NCBI GenBank assembly: GCA_002793195.1
Contig: PFPT01000004.1
Span: 1 to 64,000, forward strand
DNA: 64,000 nucleotides
Direction: 5' to 3'
DNA from: Gammaproteobacteria bacterium CG_4_10_14_0_2_um_filter_38_22
GTDB taxonomy: Bacteria; Pseudomonadota; Gammaproteobacteria; Coxiellales; Coxiellaceae
Shown here in pieces: positions 10,262-20,333 of this stretch (positions are counted from its first letter, which is position 1; each line of letters begins with the position of its first letter). Under the pieces are notes generated by a model. That model saw nothing but the letters and a program-made list of their open reading frames with translations. It had not been told where the DNA came from and ran no database searches. Made by a program: the position numbers and the translations under genes.

Positions 10262-11407
10262 ATGTTTGAATATGAGTTTTTAAAAATTGCTTGGTGGTTA
10301 ATTATTGGTGGCGTACTGATGATTTATGCTGCTACGGCGGGCTTTGATGCTGGCATCACCATGTATATGCCTTTTTTACGAAGCGAAACTGATCGACGCA
10401 CTGTATTAAACGTCAGCGCACCTACTTGGGATGGCAATTTAACCTGGATCGTTTTTGCTGGCGGTGGATTATTTGTTGTTTGGCCTTCTGTTTATAGCCT
10501 AGCATTTTCTGGCATGTATGCTGCATTGCTATGTATCTTATTCACCACTTTTTTACGCCCACCTGGTTATGAATATCGCAATAAAATTGATAGCGCAACA
10601 TGGCGAAAAACCTGGGATTGGGCCTTATTTATCAGCGGTCTGGTTCCCGTGTTTGTATTTGGCGTTGCAATGGGAAATTGTTTTTTAGGATTCCCTTTCC
10701 ATATTGACCACAACACCTATCGTCAATTTTGGAGCGGTGATTTTTGGGATTTACTTAGCCCATACGCATTATTATCCGGTGCTGTTTCTGTTTTAATGGT
10801 ATCGATGCACGGCTCAACACTACTGCAACGCCGCACCGAAGGTCATCTCAGAAAATTGGCCTTCAAAGTGCATTTAATCACAGCCATTTTATTACTCATT
10901 GGATTTACTGCATCAGGCCTTTTATTAATGTATAACATCATTGGGTATAAATTAATCTCGATAGCAGCAGATCCAACGCAACATCAACTTAGCAATGTTG
11001 TACATTCAGGTATCGGCTATTGGATTCAAACTTATGACCAATATCCATGGAAATATTTAGCTCCAGTCGTTGCTTACGCTGGTATCATTGAATCATTATG
11101 GGCTGCCTATTATGGATGGTATACAACTGCATTTTGGGCAAGTTGTTTTGCAGTAGGCGGTATTGTCGGTACTGCAGGCGCAACACTTTTCCCCTTTTTA
11201 ATGCCTTCTTCAACGCACCCTAATGAAAGCTTGATGATTTGGAATGCATCATCCAGTCAATATGCTTTGAATGTCATGTTGTATGTGGGTGTTGTTTTGC
11301 TCATTATCATCTTGGGTTACAAAATTTTTGCCTACCATACTATTTGGGGTAAAAAGCCAACGCTTTCTGCTGACGACATTGAAAAAAACAAGCATACATT
11401 TTATTAA
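10262..11407 (+). CDS. cydB: cytochrome bd ubiquinol oxidase subunit II
   Basis: Second large membrane subunit of cytochrome bd, structurally related to CydA, supporting haem d stability and proton/oxygen channels. The ATG at 10262 gives 381 residues and the N-terminus MFEYEFLKIAWW, matching the family; an in-frame GTG at 10253 is also possible. Conserved features include the GFDAG motif in the first helix, NVSAPTWDGNLTW and the FLRPPGYEYR loop. About eight hydrophobic helices are visible. It is 30 bases downstream of cydA. Confidence 0.95.
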   Translation: MFEYEFLKIAWWLIIGGVLMIYAATAGFDAGITMYMPFLRSETDRRTVLNVSAPTWDGNLTWIVFAGGGLFVVWPSVYSLAFSGMYAALLCILFTTFLRPPGYEYRNKIDSATWRKTWDWALFISGLVPVFVFGVAMGNCFLGFPFHIDHNTYRQFWSGDFWDLLSPYALLSGAVSVLMVSMHGSTLLQRRTEGHLRKLAFKVHLITAILLLIGFTASGLLLMYNIIGYKLISIAADPTQHQLSNVVHSGIGYWIQTYDQYPWKYLAPVVAYAGIIESLWAAYYGWYTTAFWASCFAVGGIVGTAGATLFPFLMPSSTHPNESLMIWNASSSQYALNVMLYVGVVLLIIILGYKIFAYHTIWGKKPTLSADDIEKNKHTFY

Positions 11408-11419
11408 AAGAGGTTCACC

Positions 11420-11515
11420 ATGTTTTATATCATCTCTGCTGTGGCAATCGTCGTTGCTTTAATTTTTGGCATCATCACTTCACTGAAAGTAGATAAAACT
11501 TGCAACGATGAATAA
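11420..11515 (+). CDS. cydX: cytochrome bd small subunit CydX
   Basis: A 31-residue single-helix membrane protein, MFYIISAVAIVVALIFGIIT followed by a short polar tail. Position right after cydB and the FGIIT core match the CydX/YbgT family, which stabilises the haems of cytochrome bd in E. coli. An AGAGG ribosome site precedes the ATG. The reading frame overlaps the start of cydD by 8 bases, which should couple the oxidase subunits to the assembly exporter. It is too short for most gene callers. Confidence 0.85.
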   Translation: MFYIISAVAIVVALIFGIITSLKVDKTCNDE

Positions 11516-13190
11516 ATCAAATTACGCATGGTTAATGACAGAATCAAAGCCAGCGCATCGCTGGCTTTTTCTTTCCATCATGGTCGGCATCCTATCCGGC
11601 ATTGTTATTATTATTCAATCAAAATTATTATCTACCATTATTGATCAGGTGTATTTACATCACGCAACCCTACATACACTTTCATTGCTTTTAATCGGAT
11701 TCTGCCTGCTTATTTTTTTACGTGTTGGATTCAGCGCGCTACGTGAAATCATCTCATTTAACAGCGCTAAAACGATCAAAACTAACCTACGTGAAAAATG
11801 CTTTGCGCATTTGATGACGCTGGCACCCAATCAACTATCTGCATTAAAAACAGGGGAGCTCACTTCCACGCTAATTGAACAGATTGAAGCATTACATGGA
11901 TTTTTTGCTGATTATTTTCCACAAATGGTCATTACTGTTGTTTTACCGCTCATTATTTTGATTACTGTTTTTACTCAAAATTGGTTGGCAGGATTGCTCT
12001 TATTAATAACTGCACCACTGATTCCTTTGTTTATGGCGCTGATTGGCATGGGCACTGCCAAACTGAATCAAGATAATTTTGAAGCATTATCACGCATGAG
12101 TGCCTACTTTTTAGATTTATTACAAGGTCTCACTACGCTTTCATTATTCAATCAAGCGCGTGCGCAATTCAATACCATCCAAACCATTTCAAATGACTAT
12201 CGTGAAAAAACCATGCGCATTTTACGCATTGCCTTTTTATCCACTGCCACACTTGAATTATTCAGTACCATTTCTATTGCCATTATCGCTGTCTATTTGG
12301 GACTGGGGTTATTGGGATTTTTAAAAATTGGATTTAGTGGCGTACACATCACATTAGCACAAGCACTATTTATTTTATTATTAGCGCCCGAATTTTTTAT
12401 GCCATTGCGACAACTGGGTACATTTTATCATGCACGTGCCGAAGCCATTGGAGCAGCAACTGAAATTATCAACATACTAAAAACAAATTCAAACACAAAA
12501 AAACCAAGCAGCCCTGTTTTATTTTCAGAAAAAAATATCCTAATAAACATGGAAGAAGTTGATTTCGCTTACTCTGACAATAAAAAAATACTCGATCACT
12601 TCTCGCTCACTGCGCCACAAGGAAGCTGCATTGCTATTACTGGACCCAGTGGTGTTGGAAAATCCACTTTATTGCAATTGATTGCCAAATTTATTTATCC
12701 TCAATCAGGCGCTATTTTTGCAAATGGCATTAATATAATGGATATCGATGATGATAGTTGGCGAGAACACATTACCCTATTACATCAACAAATTCGCCTA
12801 TTTCACGGCTCTATTTTTGACAACATCACACTGGCTAATCTCAACGCATCAAAAAATGAAGTTGAACTGGCAGCACAATTAGCTGGCGTATTAGATTTTA
12901 CGCAACATCTACCCCAAAAGCTCAACACCCCCATCGGTGAACAAAATTCAGGCTTGTCTGGCGGACAAGCACAACGCGTTGCGCTCGCCCGAATTATTTT
13001 AAAAGATACACCGATTGTTTTATTAGATGAGCCCACTTCACACTTAGATAATGCAAACGCAAGTATCATTTTAAATTTGTTGGGAACATGGCGCGGCAAA
13101 AAAACAGTCATTATCGCTACACATGATCAAAAAATCGTTGAAATGGTAGACCATGTTTACGAGTTAAAATTACTCGGCGAAAAGAATTAA
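11508..13190 (+). CDS. cydD: CydDC exporter subunit CydD
   Basis: Half of the heterodimeric ABC exporter CydDC in the inner membrane, needed to assemble cytochrome bd; it exports glutathione and cysteine and binds haem. Residues 1-320 form six membrane helices. The nucleotide-binding domain has Walker A GPSGVGKST, signature LSGGQAQR and Walker B IVLLDEPTSHLD. It has 560 residues (E. coli 588). Its ATG lies inside the end of cydX. Confidence 0.93.
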   Translation: MNKSNYAWLMTESKPAHRWLFLSIMVGILSGIVIIIQSKLLSTIIDQVYLHHATLHTLSLLLIGFCLLIFLRVGFSALREIISFNSAKTIKTNLREKCFAHLMTLAPNQLSALKTGELTSTLIEQIEALHGFFADYFPQMVITVVLPLIILITVFTQNWLAGLLLLITAPLIPLFMALIGMGTAKLNQDNFEALSRMSAYFLDLLQGLTTLSLFNQARAQFNTIQTISNDYREKTMRILRIAFLSTATLELFSTISIAIIAVYLGLGLLGFLKIGFSGVHITLAQALFILLLAPEFFMPLRQLGTFYHARAEAIGAATEIINILKTNSNTKKPSSPVLFSEKNILINMEEVDFAYSDNKKILDHFSLTAPQGSCIAITGPSGVGKSTLLQLIAKFIYPQSGAIFANGINIMDIDDDSWREHITLLHQQIRLFHGSIFDNITLANLNASKNEVELAAQLAGVLDFTQHLPQKLNTPIGEQNSGLSGGQAQRVALARIILKDTPIVLLDEPTSHLDNANASIILNLLGTWRGKKTVIIATHDQKIVEMVDHVYELKLLGEKN

Positions 13191-13232
13191 AAGGCAATCA
13201 CTTCGATAAACCAAATCGAAAAATAAAAAAAT

Positions 13233-14894
13233 ATGATGAAACCACTATTATTTTTTATCAAAAAATTAGCTTGCTACAAAAAAGAACTGGCTGCCGGTAT
13301 TTTATTGAGCCTGCTTCTCGCTGCGTCCTCAATTGGATTATTGGCTTTATCTGGTTGGTTTATCAGCAGCGCTGCATTTTTTGGGTTAACGGCAGCATCG
13401 GCCATTTCTTTTAATTATTTTATCCCAGCAGCCACCATTCGGTTTTTTGCCTTGCTACGCATTTTATCGCGTTATTTTGATCGCGTTATTAATCACGATT
13501 TTACATTCAAAATTTTAAGCACATTACGCCTATGGTTTTATGAAAAATTAATCCCGCAAGCACCAGCAAATCTCATCTCTCATCGCAGTGGCGATTTATT
13601 AAATGGCATTATTAATGATATTAATACATTAGATCAGCTTTATTTAAATATTTTGTCCCCGATTATAGTCACTGTTTTTCTATTGATTAGTGTAACTGTT
13701 TTTATTGCGCAATTTACAATAACACTCGCTTTATGGTTATTGATCATGCTATTGACAACGATTGTTGTGATGCTGCTCTTGGTTTTAAAAAGATCAGAAA
13801 TAATCGGCGGGAAAATTCAAATTAAAACCGCGGAACTGCGCATAAAAACAATCGATTTTTTACAAGGATTTGTTGATCTGTTGTTATTCACAAAAAAAGA
13901 AAAACGACTCGCTGCAATCTTTGAAACCAATGAAGCACTACTGTCAGATCAAAAAGCATTAGCCAAACTAAAAGGAATCACCCTTGGCGGCATGCAATTT
14001 TTTTCTGGTATGACTGTTTTGTTAACGTTATTAATTGGCATTCCACTTGTGCGAAATCACATAGTGACTGGCGCGATACTAACCATGATTATCTTACTCA
14101 TTATCGCTACGTTTGAACAACTCTTAGCATTGCCATTGGCTTTTTTGTCGCTGGGTAAAACCAAACAAGCAGCCAATCGATTACTCAACATGGCGGAATC
14201 TAAGCCTGCCATTATTTTTTCGAATACACCCAAAATCATCACGCAATTTGATATTGCACTTAATCAGGTTTCTTTTTCTTATCCAAATCAGAAAATACCT
14301 ACTCTAAAAAACATAAGCCTGACTATTCCCATGAAAACACAATTGGGTATCATCGGTCCTTCTGGTATAGGCAAAACCACCCTCATTCAATTGCTTGCGC
14401 GTATCTGGGATCCCACAAAAGGTGAAATCACTATTGATGGTATCAATTTAAAAAATATTTCTGAATCTGTTTTACGAAAAACCATTACATTGGTAACACA
14501 ACAAGTTCATATTTTTAATACATCCGTTCGAAATAATTTAACCTTGATGCAAAAAAACATCAGCAATGATCTTTTGTTTTCAGTGCTCGAAAAATTGGAA
14601 CTGGCTGAACTGGTGCATTCCTTTTCTGAAGGTTTAGATACTGAAATGGGCGAATTTGGTCGCAATTTTTCAGGCGGTCAAATTCGACGCATTGCAATTG
14701 CACGCGGTATCTTGCAAAACACACCTGTACTCATTTTAGATGAACCCTCAACTGGTTTGGAAGCAGCACTCATGCAACGCATTTGGAAAAACTGTGAGGT
14801 GGATTTCAAACATAAAACCGTTATTATTGCCACACATGATGAAAAATTATTGTCATTGTTAAAAAAAACCCACACGCTGCACAATCAATACTAA
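13233..14894 (+). CDS. cydC: CydDC exporter subunit CydC
   Basis: Partner half-exporter of CydD. It is assigned as CydC from the N-terminal signature LALSGWFISSAAFFG and RILSRYFDRVINHD, which are characteristic of CydC and not CydD. Six N-terminal membrane helices are followed by an ATPase domain with Walker A GPSGIGKTT, signature FSGGQIRR and Walker B VLILDEPSTGLE. It has 553 residues and lies 42 bases after cydD with no strong ribosome site. Last gene of the bd oxidase operon. Confidence 0.93.
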   Translation: MMKPLLFFIKKLACYKKELAAGILLSLLLAASSIGLLALSGWFISSAAFFGLTAASAISFNYFIPAATIRFFALLRILSRYFDRVINHDFTFKILSTLRLWFYEKLIPQAPANLISHRSGDLLNGIINDINTLDQLYLNILSPIIVTVFLLISVTVFIAQFTITLALWLLIMLLTTIVVMLLLVLKRSEIIGGKIQIKTAELRIKTIDFLQGFVDLLLFTKKEKRLAAIFETNEALLSDQKALAKLKGITLGGMQFFSGMTVLLTLLIGIPLVRNHIVTGAILTMIILLIIATFEQLLALPLAFLSLGKTKQAANRLLNMAESKPAIIFSNTPKIITQFDIALNQVSFSYPNQKIPTLKNISLTIPMKTQLGIIGPSGIGKTTLIQLLARIWDPTKGEITIDGINLKNISESVLRKTITLVTQQVHIFNTSVRNNLTLMQKNISNDLLFSVLEKLELAELVHSFSEGLDTEMGEFGRNFSGGQIRRIAIARGILQNTPVLILDEPSTGLEAALMQRIWKNCEVDFKHKTVIIATHDEKLLSLLKKTHTLHNQY

Positions 14895-14928
14895 AAATTA
14901 GGACTGACGCGCTGACAAAAACTCAAGA

Positions 14929-14948
14929 AAAATAATGAAAATTATTTT
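14929..14948 (+). terminator. weak hairpin after cydC
   Basis: AAAATAAT and ATTATTTT (8 bp) enclose a GAAA loop, followed by a pyrimidine-rich CTCTTCCCTTTTG. The stem is all A/T, so it is at best a weak terminator for the cyd operon. Confidence 0.3.
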
Positions 14949-14995
14949 CTCTTCCCTTTTGTAAACGCATTGTTATATGAAATATTTTTCCCTCC

Positions 14996-15035
14996 CTTTG
15001 AAAAAGAGAGGTTATGTAACAAAACTTTTTCAAAG
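14996..15035. repeat. 11-bp perfect inverted repeat
   Basis: CTTTGAAAAAG (14996-15006) and CTTTTTCAAAG (15025-15035) can form a long stem, extended by CCTC/GAGG with a small bulge. It sits between the convergent cydC and lpxK genes, next to another purine/pyrimidine hairpin at 15061-15082. The pair resembles a short palindromic intergenic repeat and could also terminate transcription from both sides. Confidence 0.45.
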
Positions 15036-15060
15036 AGGAAGGCTTACTCAATCTCTCAAC

Positions 15061-15082
15061 CCCCTCCTTTTTTAAAAAGGGG
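15061..15082 (-). terminator. hairpin overlapping the lpxK stop codon
   Basis: CCCCTCC plus T-run pairs with A-run plus GGGG, giving a stem of about 11 pairs with a small mismatch. It covers the lpxK stop codon (15072-15074) and probably ends the msbA-lpxK transcript. Confidence 0.35.
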
Positions 15083-16076
15083 AAAATTTACCGAGTGAGC
15101 TGTTACTAGGTAACGCAAGCAACAACTGTTTTTGAAAATACGGATCTATTTCAACATGGCCACGCACAAACCAAAAACGCGCATCTGCAAAATCACAACA
15201 TTTTACCGCATCTTTTTCAGTCATGAGAATTACTGCTTCATCAAAAGAAGCAAAATCATTTTTTTGAAATGCATGATGATCCGGAAAAATGGTTTTTGAA
15301 AAAATCAGATCGCATGAGCGAAGCGATTGGAAAAAACGCTCTGGATTGCCAATTCCAGCAACAGCTCTTATTTTTTTATTTTTTAATGCTGAAAAAGAGA
15401 GCTTTATATTTTCATCTTTAACATTAATAACTTCATCCAAAATAAAGCACATTGTAAAAGCGGGTGCAGAAAATACATTAGGAAATAAATCTCCATTCAC
15501 AACTAAAAAATTCACTTTATCGAGACGTGTAAGCGGTTCACGCAATGGACCCGCCGGCAAACAAAATCCATTCCCAAAACGACGCGAGCCGTCAATCACA
15601 GCTATTTCAATGTCACGCGCAAGCGCATAATGTTGCAAACCATCATCACTAATAACAATATTACAATTTGTTTTAGCTAACAGTTTTTTTGCGCTGACTA
15701 TTCTTTTTGGCCCCACTACAACTGGCGCAGCTGTATTTTTCGCAATTAAAACTGCTTCATCACCAACCAATTGGGGATTGCTATTTTTATCAACCCATAC
15801 TGGCCATGTTTTACTTTTTCCACCATAACCACGCAAAATAACACCCGGTTGAAATCCTTGCTTTTCTAATAGCTGAATCAATGCCATCACCAAAGGTGTT
15901 TTTCCAGTACCACCCACTGTGATATTGCCAACGACAATCACAGGCACCTGAATTTGATGAGATCGAAATAACTTTATTTTATAAAAAAAATAACGAATGA
16001 AAATAATAGCGCGATAAATAAGCGAGAATGGAAATAAGATAATTGAAATAATGTTTTTCTGATACCAACACTTCAT
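15072..16076 (-). CDS. lpxK: tetraacyldisaccharide 4'-kinase
   Basis: Phosphorylates the 4' position of the lipid A disaccharide at the inner membrane, the sixth step of lipid A synthesis. The first helix (SIILFPFSLIYRAIIFI) anchors the enzyme; the Walker A motif is GNITVGGTGKTP, followed by LRGYGGK and ISDDGLQHYALARDIEI. I prefer the ATG at 16076 because it yields the standard short N-terminus MKCWYQKN and 334 residues (E. coli 328); an in-frame GTG at 16115 would add 13 residues. It follows msbA directly, as in E. coli. Confidence 0.9.
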   Translation of the reverse strand: MKCWYQKNIISIILFPFSLIYRAIIFIRYFFYKIKLFRSHQIQVPVIVVGNITVGGTGKTPLVMALIQLLEKQGFQPGVILRGYGGKSKTWPVWVDKNSNPQLVGDEAVLIAKNTAAPVVVGPKRIVSAKKLLAKTNCNIVISDDGLQHYALARDIEIAVIDGSRRFGNGFCLPAGPLREPLTRLDKVNFLVVNGDLFPNVFSAPAFTMCFILDEVINVKDENIKLSFSALKNKKIRAVAGIGNPERFFQSLRSCDLIFSKTIFPDHHAFQKNDFASFDEAVILMTEKDAVKCCDFADARFWFVRGHVEIDPYFQKQLLLALPSNSSLGKFSPF

Positions 16077-16118
16077 AAGCTTATTATCCGTTATCCGAGA
16101 TCTGGATTCACTCACGCA

Positions 16119-17858
16119 TCACTCTTTAAACTGTGCATGATATAACGCTGCATAAACGCCTTCTGCTTGCAATAATGCACGATGCGTTCCAGTTTCAACA
16201 ATTTCACCATCATCTAATACAATAATACAATCTGCATTTTCAACGGTGGATAATCGATGCGCGATCACTAATACAGTACGATCTTTCATTAAATCATCTA
16301 ATGCAGACTGAATATGGCGTTCTGCATGCACATCCAATGAGGCAGTTGCTTCATCCAAAATCAAAATAGGCGCGTCTTTCAATAAAGCACGCGCAATCGC
16401 AATACGTTGACGTTGCCCACCCGATAACAACACGCCGTCTTCACCAATCTGGGTATCCAAGCCTGCTGGCATTTGCAAAATAAATTCCATGGCATTTGCC
16501 GCAGTTGCAGCAGATATGATTTTATCGCGCTCAACTAAACCACTTGAGCCATAAGCAATATTATTGGCAATAGTATCATCAAACAAAGTCGTGTCTTGTG
16601 ATACAAATGCAAATTGTTTCCGCAATTCTGCCAAACGATATACATTAATATTGACGCCATCAATACGAATATCCCCCGAATGAATTTCATAAAAACGGGG
16701 CAACAAATTCACAAGGGTTGATTTTCCACCACCAGATTTACCTACAATTGCAACGGTTTGACCGGCTTTAACAGAAAAATTTATCTGTTTTAAAACTAAC
16801 TGTGTCGACGTATCGTATTTAAAATTCACATTGTGAAAAACAATGTCGCCTTTCACTCGCGATAAAGTACGCGTCCCTACATCTTGCTCAACCGTTTCAT
16901 CTGCCATCTTGAAAATACTTTCTGCCGCAGCAACCCCTTTTTGAATTTCCGTGTTAACCATACTCATACGACGAACCGGTCGCAGCAACGAAATCATGGC
17001 CGCTACAATAGCACCAAAGCTACCAGCAGAAATATGCAAAGCTGGATTGGTTGCCACTAATAAAGTAATCGCTATGGGAATAGCCAATAGCAATTGCATA
17101 GATGAAGTACCCACTCCATTGGTTACGACAATTTTTAACTCACGTTGTAAATTATTTTTTGTGGCTAATTTGAATTTTTTATTTTCGTACTCTTGTCCAC
17201 CATATAAGCGCACAACACGATAACCATCAATACCTTCACCTGCAACATGCGTAACATCACCCACGGATTGCTGCACGTTAGCACTCAATCGACGCATACG
17301 TACACTACTCCACTTTACTACCCACATAATAAAGGGCGCAATCACAATAAATAACAAAGATAATTTCCAACTCACTACAAACATCACCACAATCAATCCA
17401 ATGGCTAAGGATGATTCACGTATGATAGTCATCAACGCATCAGAACACGCTTGCGCTACTTGCTCAACGTTATAAACAATAGTCGATAAAATATAACCTG
17501 AACCATTACGATCATAAAAAGAAGCCGGTAATTGTAAGAGGCGTGAAAAAATCAATCGACGTAAATCACGCACGACCGTACGCGCCACACGAGAAATACA
17601 ATAGCTTGAAATAAAACCAGCCATACCACGGATAATGAAAATCCCGAAAATTAAAATAGGCAGCCAATGAATAAAAGAGCGATCTCGCTTGATAAATGAT
17701 TCATCGATAATGGGCTTAATTAATCCAGTAAAAGTTGCATCTGTACCAGAAACAATAACCGTAGCAATAGCGCCAAATACAAATAGAACCCAATAAGGTT
17801 TGGCTGATTGCAATAATCGTTTGTAAGTCTGGAACCCAGTGTGCGTTGAAATATTCAT
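16119..17858 (-). CDS. msbA: lipid A export ATP-binding/permease protein
   Basis: Homodimeric ABC flippase moving core-lipid A across the inner membrane. It has 579 residues (E. coli 582). Six membrane helices occupy residues 20-315; the ATPase domain has Walker A GKSGGGKST, signature LSGGQRQR, Walker B ILILDEATASLD and the H-loop IAHRLST. The LPIL/GIF segment and SYCISRVARTVVRDLR are typical. Located between comEC and lpxK on the same strand, the usual gammaproteobacterial order. Confidence 0.95.
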   Translation of the reverse strand: MNISTHTGFQTYKRLLQSAKPYWVLFVFGAIATVIVSGTDATFTGLIKPIIDESFIKRDRSFIHWLPILIFGIFIIRGMAGFISSYCISRVARTVVRDLRRLIFSRLLQLPASFYDRNGSGYILSTIVYNVEQVAQACSDALMTIIRESSLAIGLIVVMFVVSWKLSLLFIVIAPFIMWVVKWSSVRMRRLSANVQQSVGDVTHVAGEGIDGYRVVRLYGGQEYENKKFKLATKNNLQRELKIVVTNGVGTSSMQLLLAIPIAITLLVATNPALHISAGSFGAIVAAMISLLRPVRRMSMVNTEIQKGVAAAESIFKMADETVEQDVGTRTLSRVKGDIVFHNVNFKYDTSTQLVLKQINFSVKAGQTVAIVGKSGGGKSTLVNLLPRFYEIHSGDIRIDGVNINVYRLAELRKQFAFVSQDTTLFDDTIANNIAYGSSGLVERDKIISAATAANAMEFILQMPAGLDTQIGEDGVLLSGGQRQRIAIARALLKDAPILILDEATASLDVHAERHIQSALDDLMKDRTVLVIAHRLSTVENADCIIVLDDGEIVETGTHRALLQAEGVYAALYHAQFKE

Positions 17859-17960
17859 ATTGTTTGTGCTCTAAAAAATGCGCATTGTAAAAAACCACTC
17901 TCAAATAACACTAACTTGCTTCCTCATAACCAATCATACAGATTTTGATTGATCTGATTT

Positions 17961-20126
17961 TCATTTATAATTTGCTGCTATTTCGCTGTGCAATTTTACC
18001 TGACCATGACGCAAGAATCGAATAAAAACTGCACCATTATCTGCCGTATCGTACACTTTGATCTGGTGTTGCACATATCGCGTCACAACTGATTTTGCAG
18101 GCAAATGATAACGATTGTATTTTCCGGCAGAAATAACCGCGTATTTTGGTGAAACCGCTGAAATAAATTTTTCTGAAGATGAGGTGGCGCTGCCATGGTG
18201 TGGCGCCAACAATAGCGTTGCATGTAACCAACTGGCATCCTGCCGCAATAAATTGGCTTCCGTTGATTTTTGAATATCGCCTGTTAATAAAGTATCACCA
18301 CCTGCTCCAGTGATTTTGATCACACACGAACTGTTGTTATCTTCGTACGGCGCATTCCGCGTTGGATTTAATGTGATAAAATTCACCTCATCCCATGTCC
18401 AATGCTGACCAACAACGCAAGACCGCGCATGAAAATGCGTTATTAACTTTGGCGCACTTGTAAAGATAGCCCGAACTTGAAAATCTTTTACAATGGCATC
18501 GGCACCACCACTGTGATCATTATCACCATGTGAAATTTCTAATCGATCAATACGGCTAACTCCACGATAGCGCAAATAAGGCGCCACAATGGATTCACCC
18601 ATGTCAAACCCACCTGGCACATGCGAACCCGTATCATATAACATCACGTGATGTGCCGTTTGCACCAAAACCGATAATCCTTGCCCCACGTCAATCACAC
18701 TGACCCAATAACTGCCCATTCGTGGATGGGCAGTTGGATAAAAAATAAGGGGTAACAATCCAAAACAACCTAAAAAACGCGCTGGTAATTTCCGTGGTGC
18801 TAATAAAAAAACCACACCTATCATCGCCAATATAAAAATAAAAGTATGCGGAATGGCCTGATGCCAACTCGAAAAAGACAGCTGCGAAGCAACATTTAAA
18901 AATCGCCACAAAGGCAATAAAAATTCTCCTGATATATAAAATAAAAAATGACTCGCAAAATAAAAATGAATCGCAAATAAAATACACCCGAACAAAGTGG
19001 TGGGCAACACGACAAAACCAACCCAAGGAATCGCAATTGCATTGGTAAAAAAGGCAATGATTGATGCTTGCTGAAAAAATAAAAACAGCATCGGCAACAA
19101 TCCAACAATGATTACCACTTGCATTTTAACCCATGAAACAAGGTGTTTTGATGATGTTAAACGGCTGTTCATTGCCCAAGTCAATAAAGCGATGGACGTA
19201 AAACTCAGCCAAAAACTCGGTGTAGCTATATTAAATGGATTTAAAAAAAGAATAAGGGTTGCTGCCAAAAAAAATCGACGCCAAACTGTAACATCACGAT
19301 ATAATAGACGAGACAGCATAAAACAAAACAACATAATTGAAGCGCGCTGAGCAGGAATCGCAAATCCAGATAACGCGGTGTAACCCATTGCAGCAAATAA
19401 TGCCACCATATCCGCAAAGCGCGAAGCCGGTATTTTAAGCAATACACGCGGGAAAAAACGAATAACATAATACATTAAAAAATAAATGATGCTGACCACA
19501 AAACCAATATGCAGCCCAGCAATTGCAACAAGGTGATTTGTGCCTGTTTTTTGAAATACCTGCCAATCAGATTCAGTTAAGCCATCGCGCACACCAACAG
19601 CTATCGCAGAAATAAAAGCAGCCACAGAAGGATTGCGAATGGCGTGTAAAATTGCTCGATGTATCTTTTCTCGAAAGGTATCAAGAAAATAAGCAGCATC
19701 ATACCCAAACAATTTATTTTGATTGCCCTTGCTCACCACATACCCTGTTGCTGAAATCTGGTGCTGTTGTAAATAAGCCTGATAATCAAAACCGCCTGGG
19801 TTATGCAGGCCAATAGGTGGCTTTAACTTTACTTGTAACTGCCACCGCTGCCCTACGTGTAATGACAACGCTTTCTGATACCAGGCTATTAAAAATACGG
19901 CATTTATTTTTTGATCATTAAATTGTGTTGCGTGAAATTGAAATCGGGTGCCATAACCTTTTTTTTCAGGCAATGAATCAATCACTCCACGAATCAGTGC
20001 TTTTTTTTGAATCCATAACGAAGGGAATTGCCATTGATTGATTTTAATAATAATGACATGCGCAATAAGGGATAAGCACAAAAAGATTGGTAAAGCATAA
20101 GCATGGCTGAATTTTATTTTTTGCAT
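17961..20126 (-). CDS. comEC: DNA internalisation competence protein ComEC/Rec2
   Basis: Inner-membrane channel that passes single-stranded DNA into the cytoplasm during natural transformation. Domains in order: N-terminal helices and the OB-like DUF4131 segment (to about residue 165), a multi-helix Competence domain (about 170-470), and a C-terminal metallo-beta-lactamase domain with DVGQGLSVLVQ, SHGDNDHSGG and LAPHHGSATSSS. The metal-binding motifs look intact, so nuclease function is possible. The ATG at 20126 gives 721 residues; the TTG two codons earlier is less likely. No strong ribosome site is visible. Confidence 0.9.
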   Translation of the reverse strand: MQKIKFSHAYALPIFLCLSLIAHVIIIKINQWQFPSLWIQKKALIRGVIDSLPEKKGYGTRFQFHATQFNDQKINAVFLIAWYQKALSLHVGQRWQLQVKLKPPIGLHNPGGFDYQAYLQQHQISATGYVVSKGNQNKLFGYDAAYFLDTFREKIHRAILHAIRNPSVAAFISAIAVGVRDGLTESDWQVFQKTGTNHLVAIAGLHIGFVVSIIYFLMYYVIRFFPRVLLKIPASRFADMVALFAAMGYTALSGFAIPAQRASIMLFCFMLSRLLYRDVTVWRRFFLAATLILFLNPFNIATPSFWLSFTSIALLTWAMNSRLTSSKHLVSWVKMQVVIIVGLLPMLFLFFQQASIIAFFTNAIAIPWVGFVVLPTTLFGCILFAIHFYFASHFLFYISGEFLLPLWRFLNVASQLSFSSWHQAIPHTFIFILAMIGVVFLLAPRKLPARFLGCFGLLPLIFYPTAHPRMGSYWVSVIDVGQGLSVLVQTAHHVMLYDTGSHVPGGFDMGESIVAPYLRYRGVSRIDRLEISHGDNDHSGGADAIVKDFQVRAIFTSAPKLITHFHARSCVVGQHWTWDEVNFITLNPTRNAPYEDNNSSCVIKITGAGGDTLLTGDIQKSTEANLLRQDASWLHATLLLAPHHGSATSSSEKFISAVSPKYAVISAGKYNRYHLPAKSVVTRYVQHQIKVYDTADNGAVFIRFLRHGQVKLHSEIAANYK

Positions 20127-20197
20127 GCTCAATTAGAGCAAAGAAAAAATTAAATTCCTATTCGGGGTTTTTAAAAAACAGGATTTTTGGATCTACC

Positions 20198-20264
20198 TAA
20201 AATCACATCAGCAGCTATCTAAATTTATAATACATAAAATCTAGGTAAATGCTGATGTATTTTA
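20198..20264 (-). terminator. 15-bp stem-loop between pnp and comEC
   Basis: TAAAAT-c-ACATCAGCA (20198-20213) pairs with TGCTGATGT-ATTTTA (20250-20264), with one bulged base and a 36-base loop. A competing 6-bp pairing, TACCTA (20194-20199) with TAGGTA (20242-20247), shares part of the stem. It lies just downstream of pnp and may end or stabilise that transcript; no clear U tract follows. Confidence 0.35.
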
Positions 20265-20333
20265 TAATATAATGATTTTTTAGCTTGATGCGCTCACATT
20301 TAACAAACCGTTTTGCGCATCACACCAATTCAA

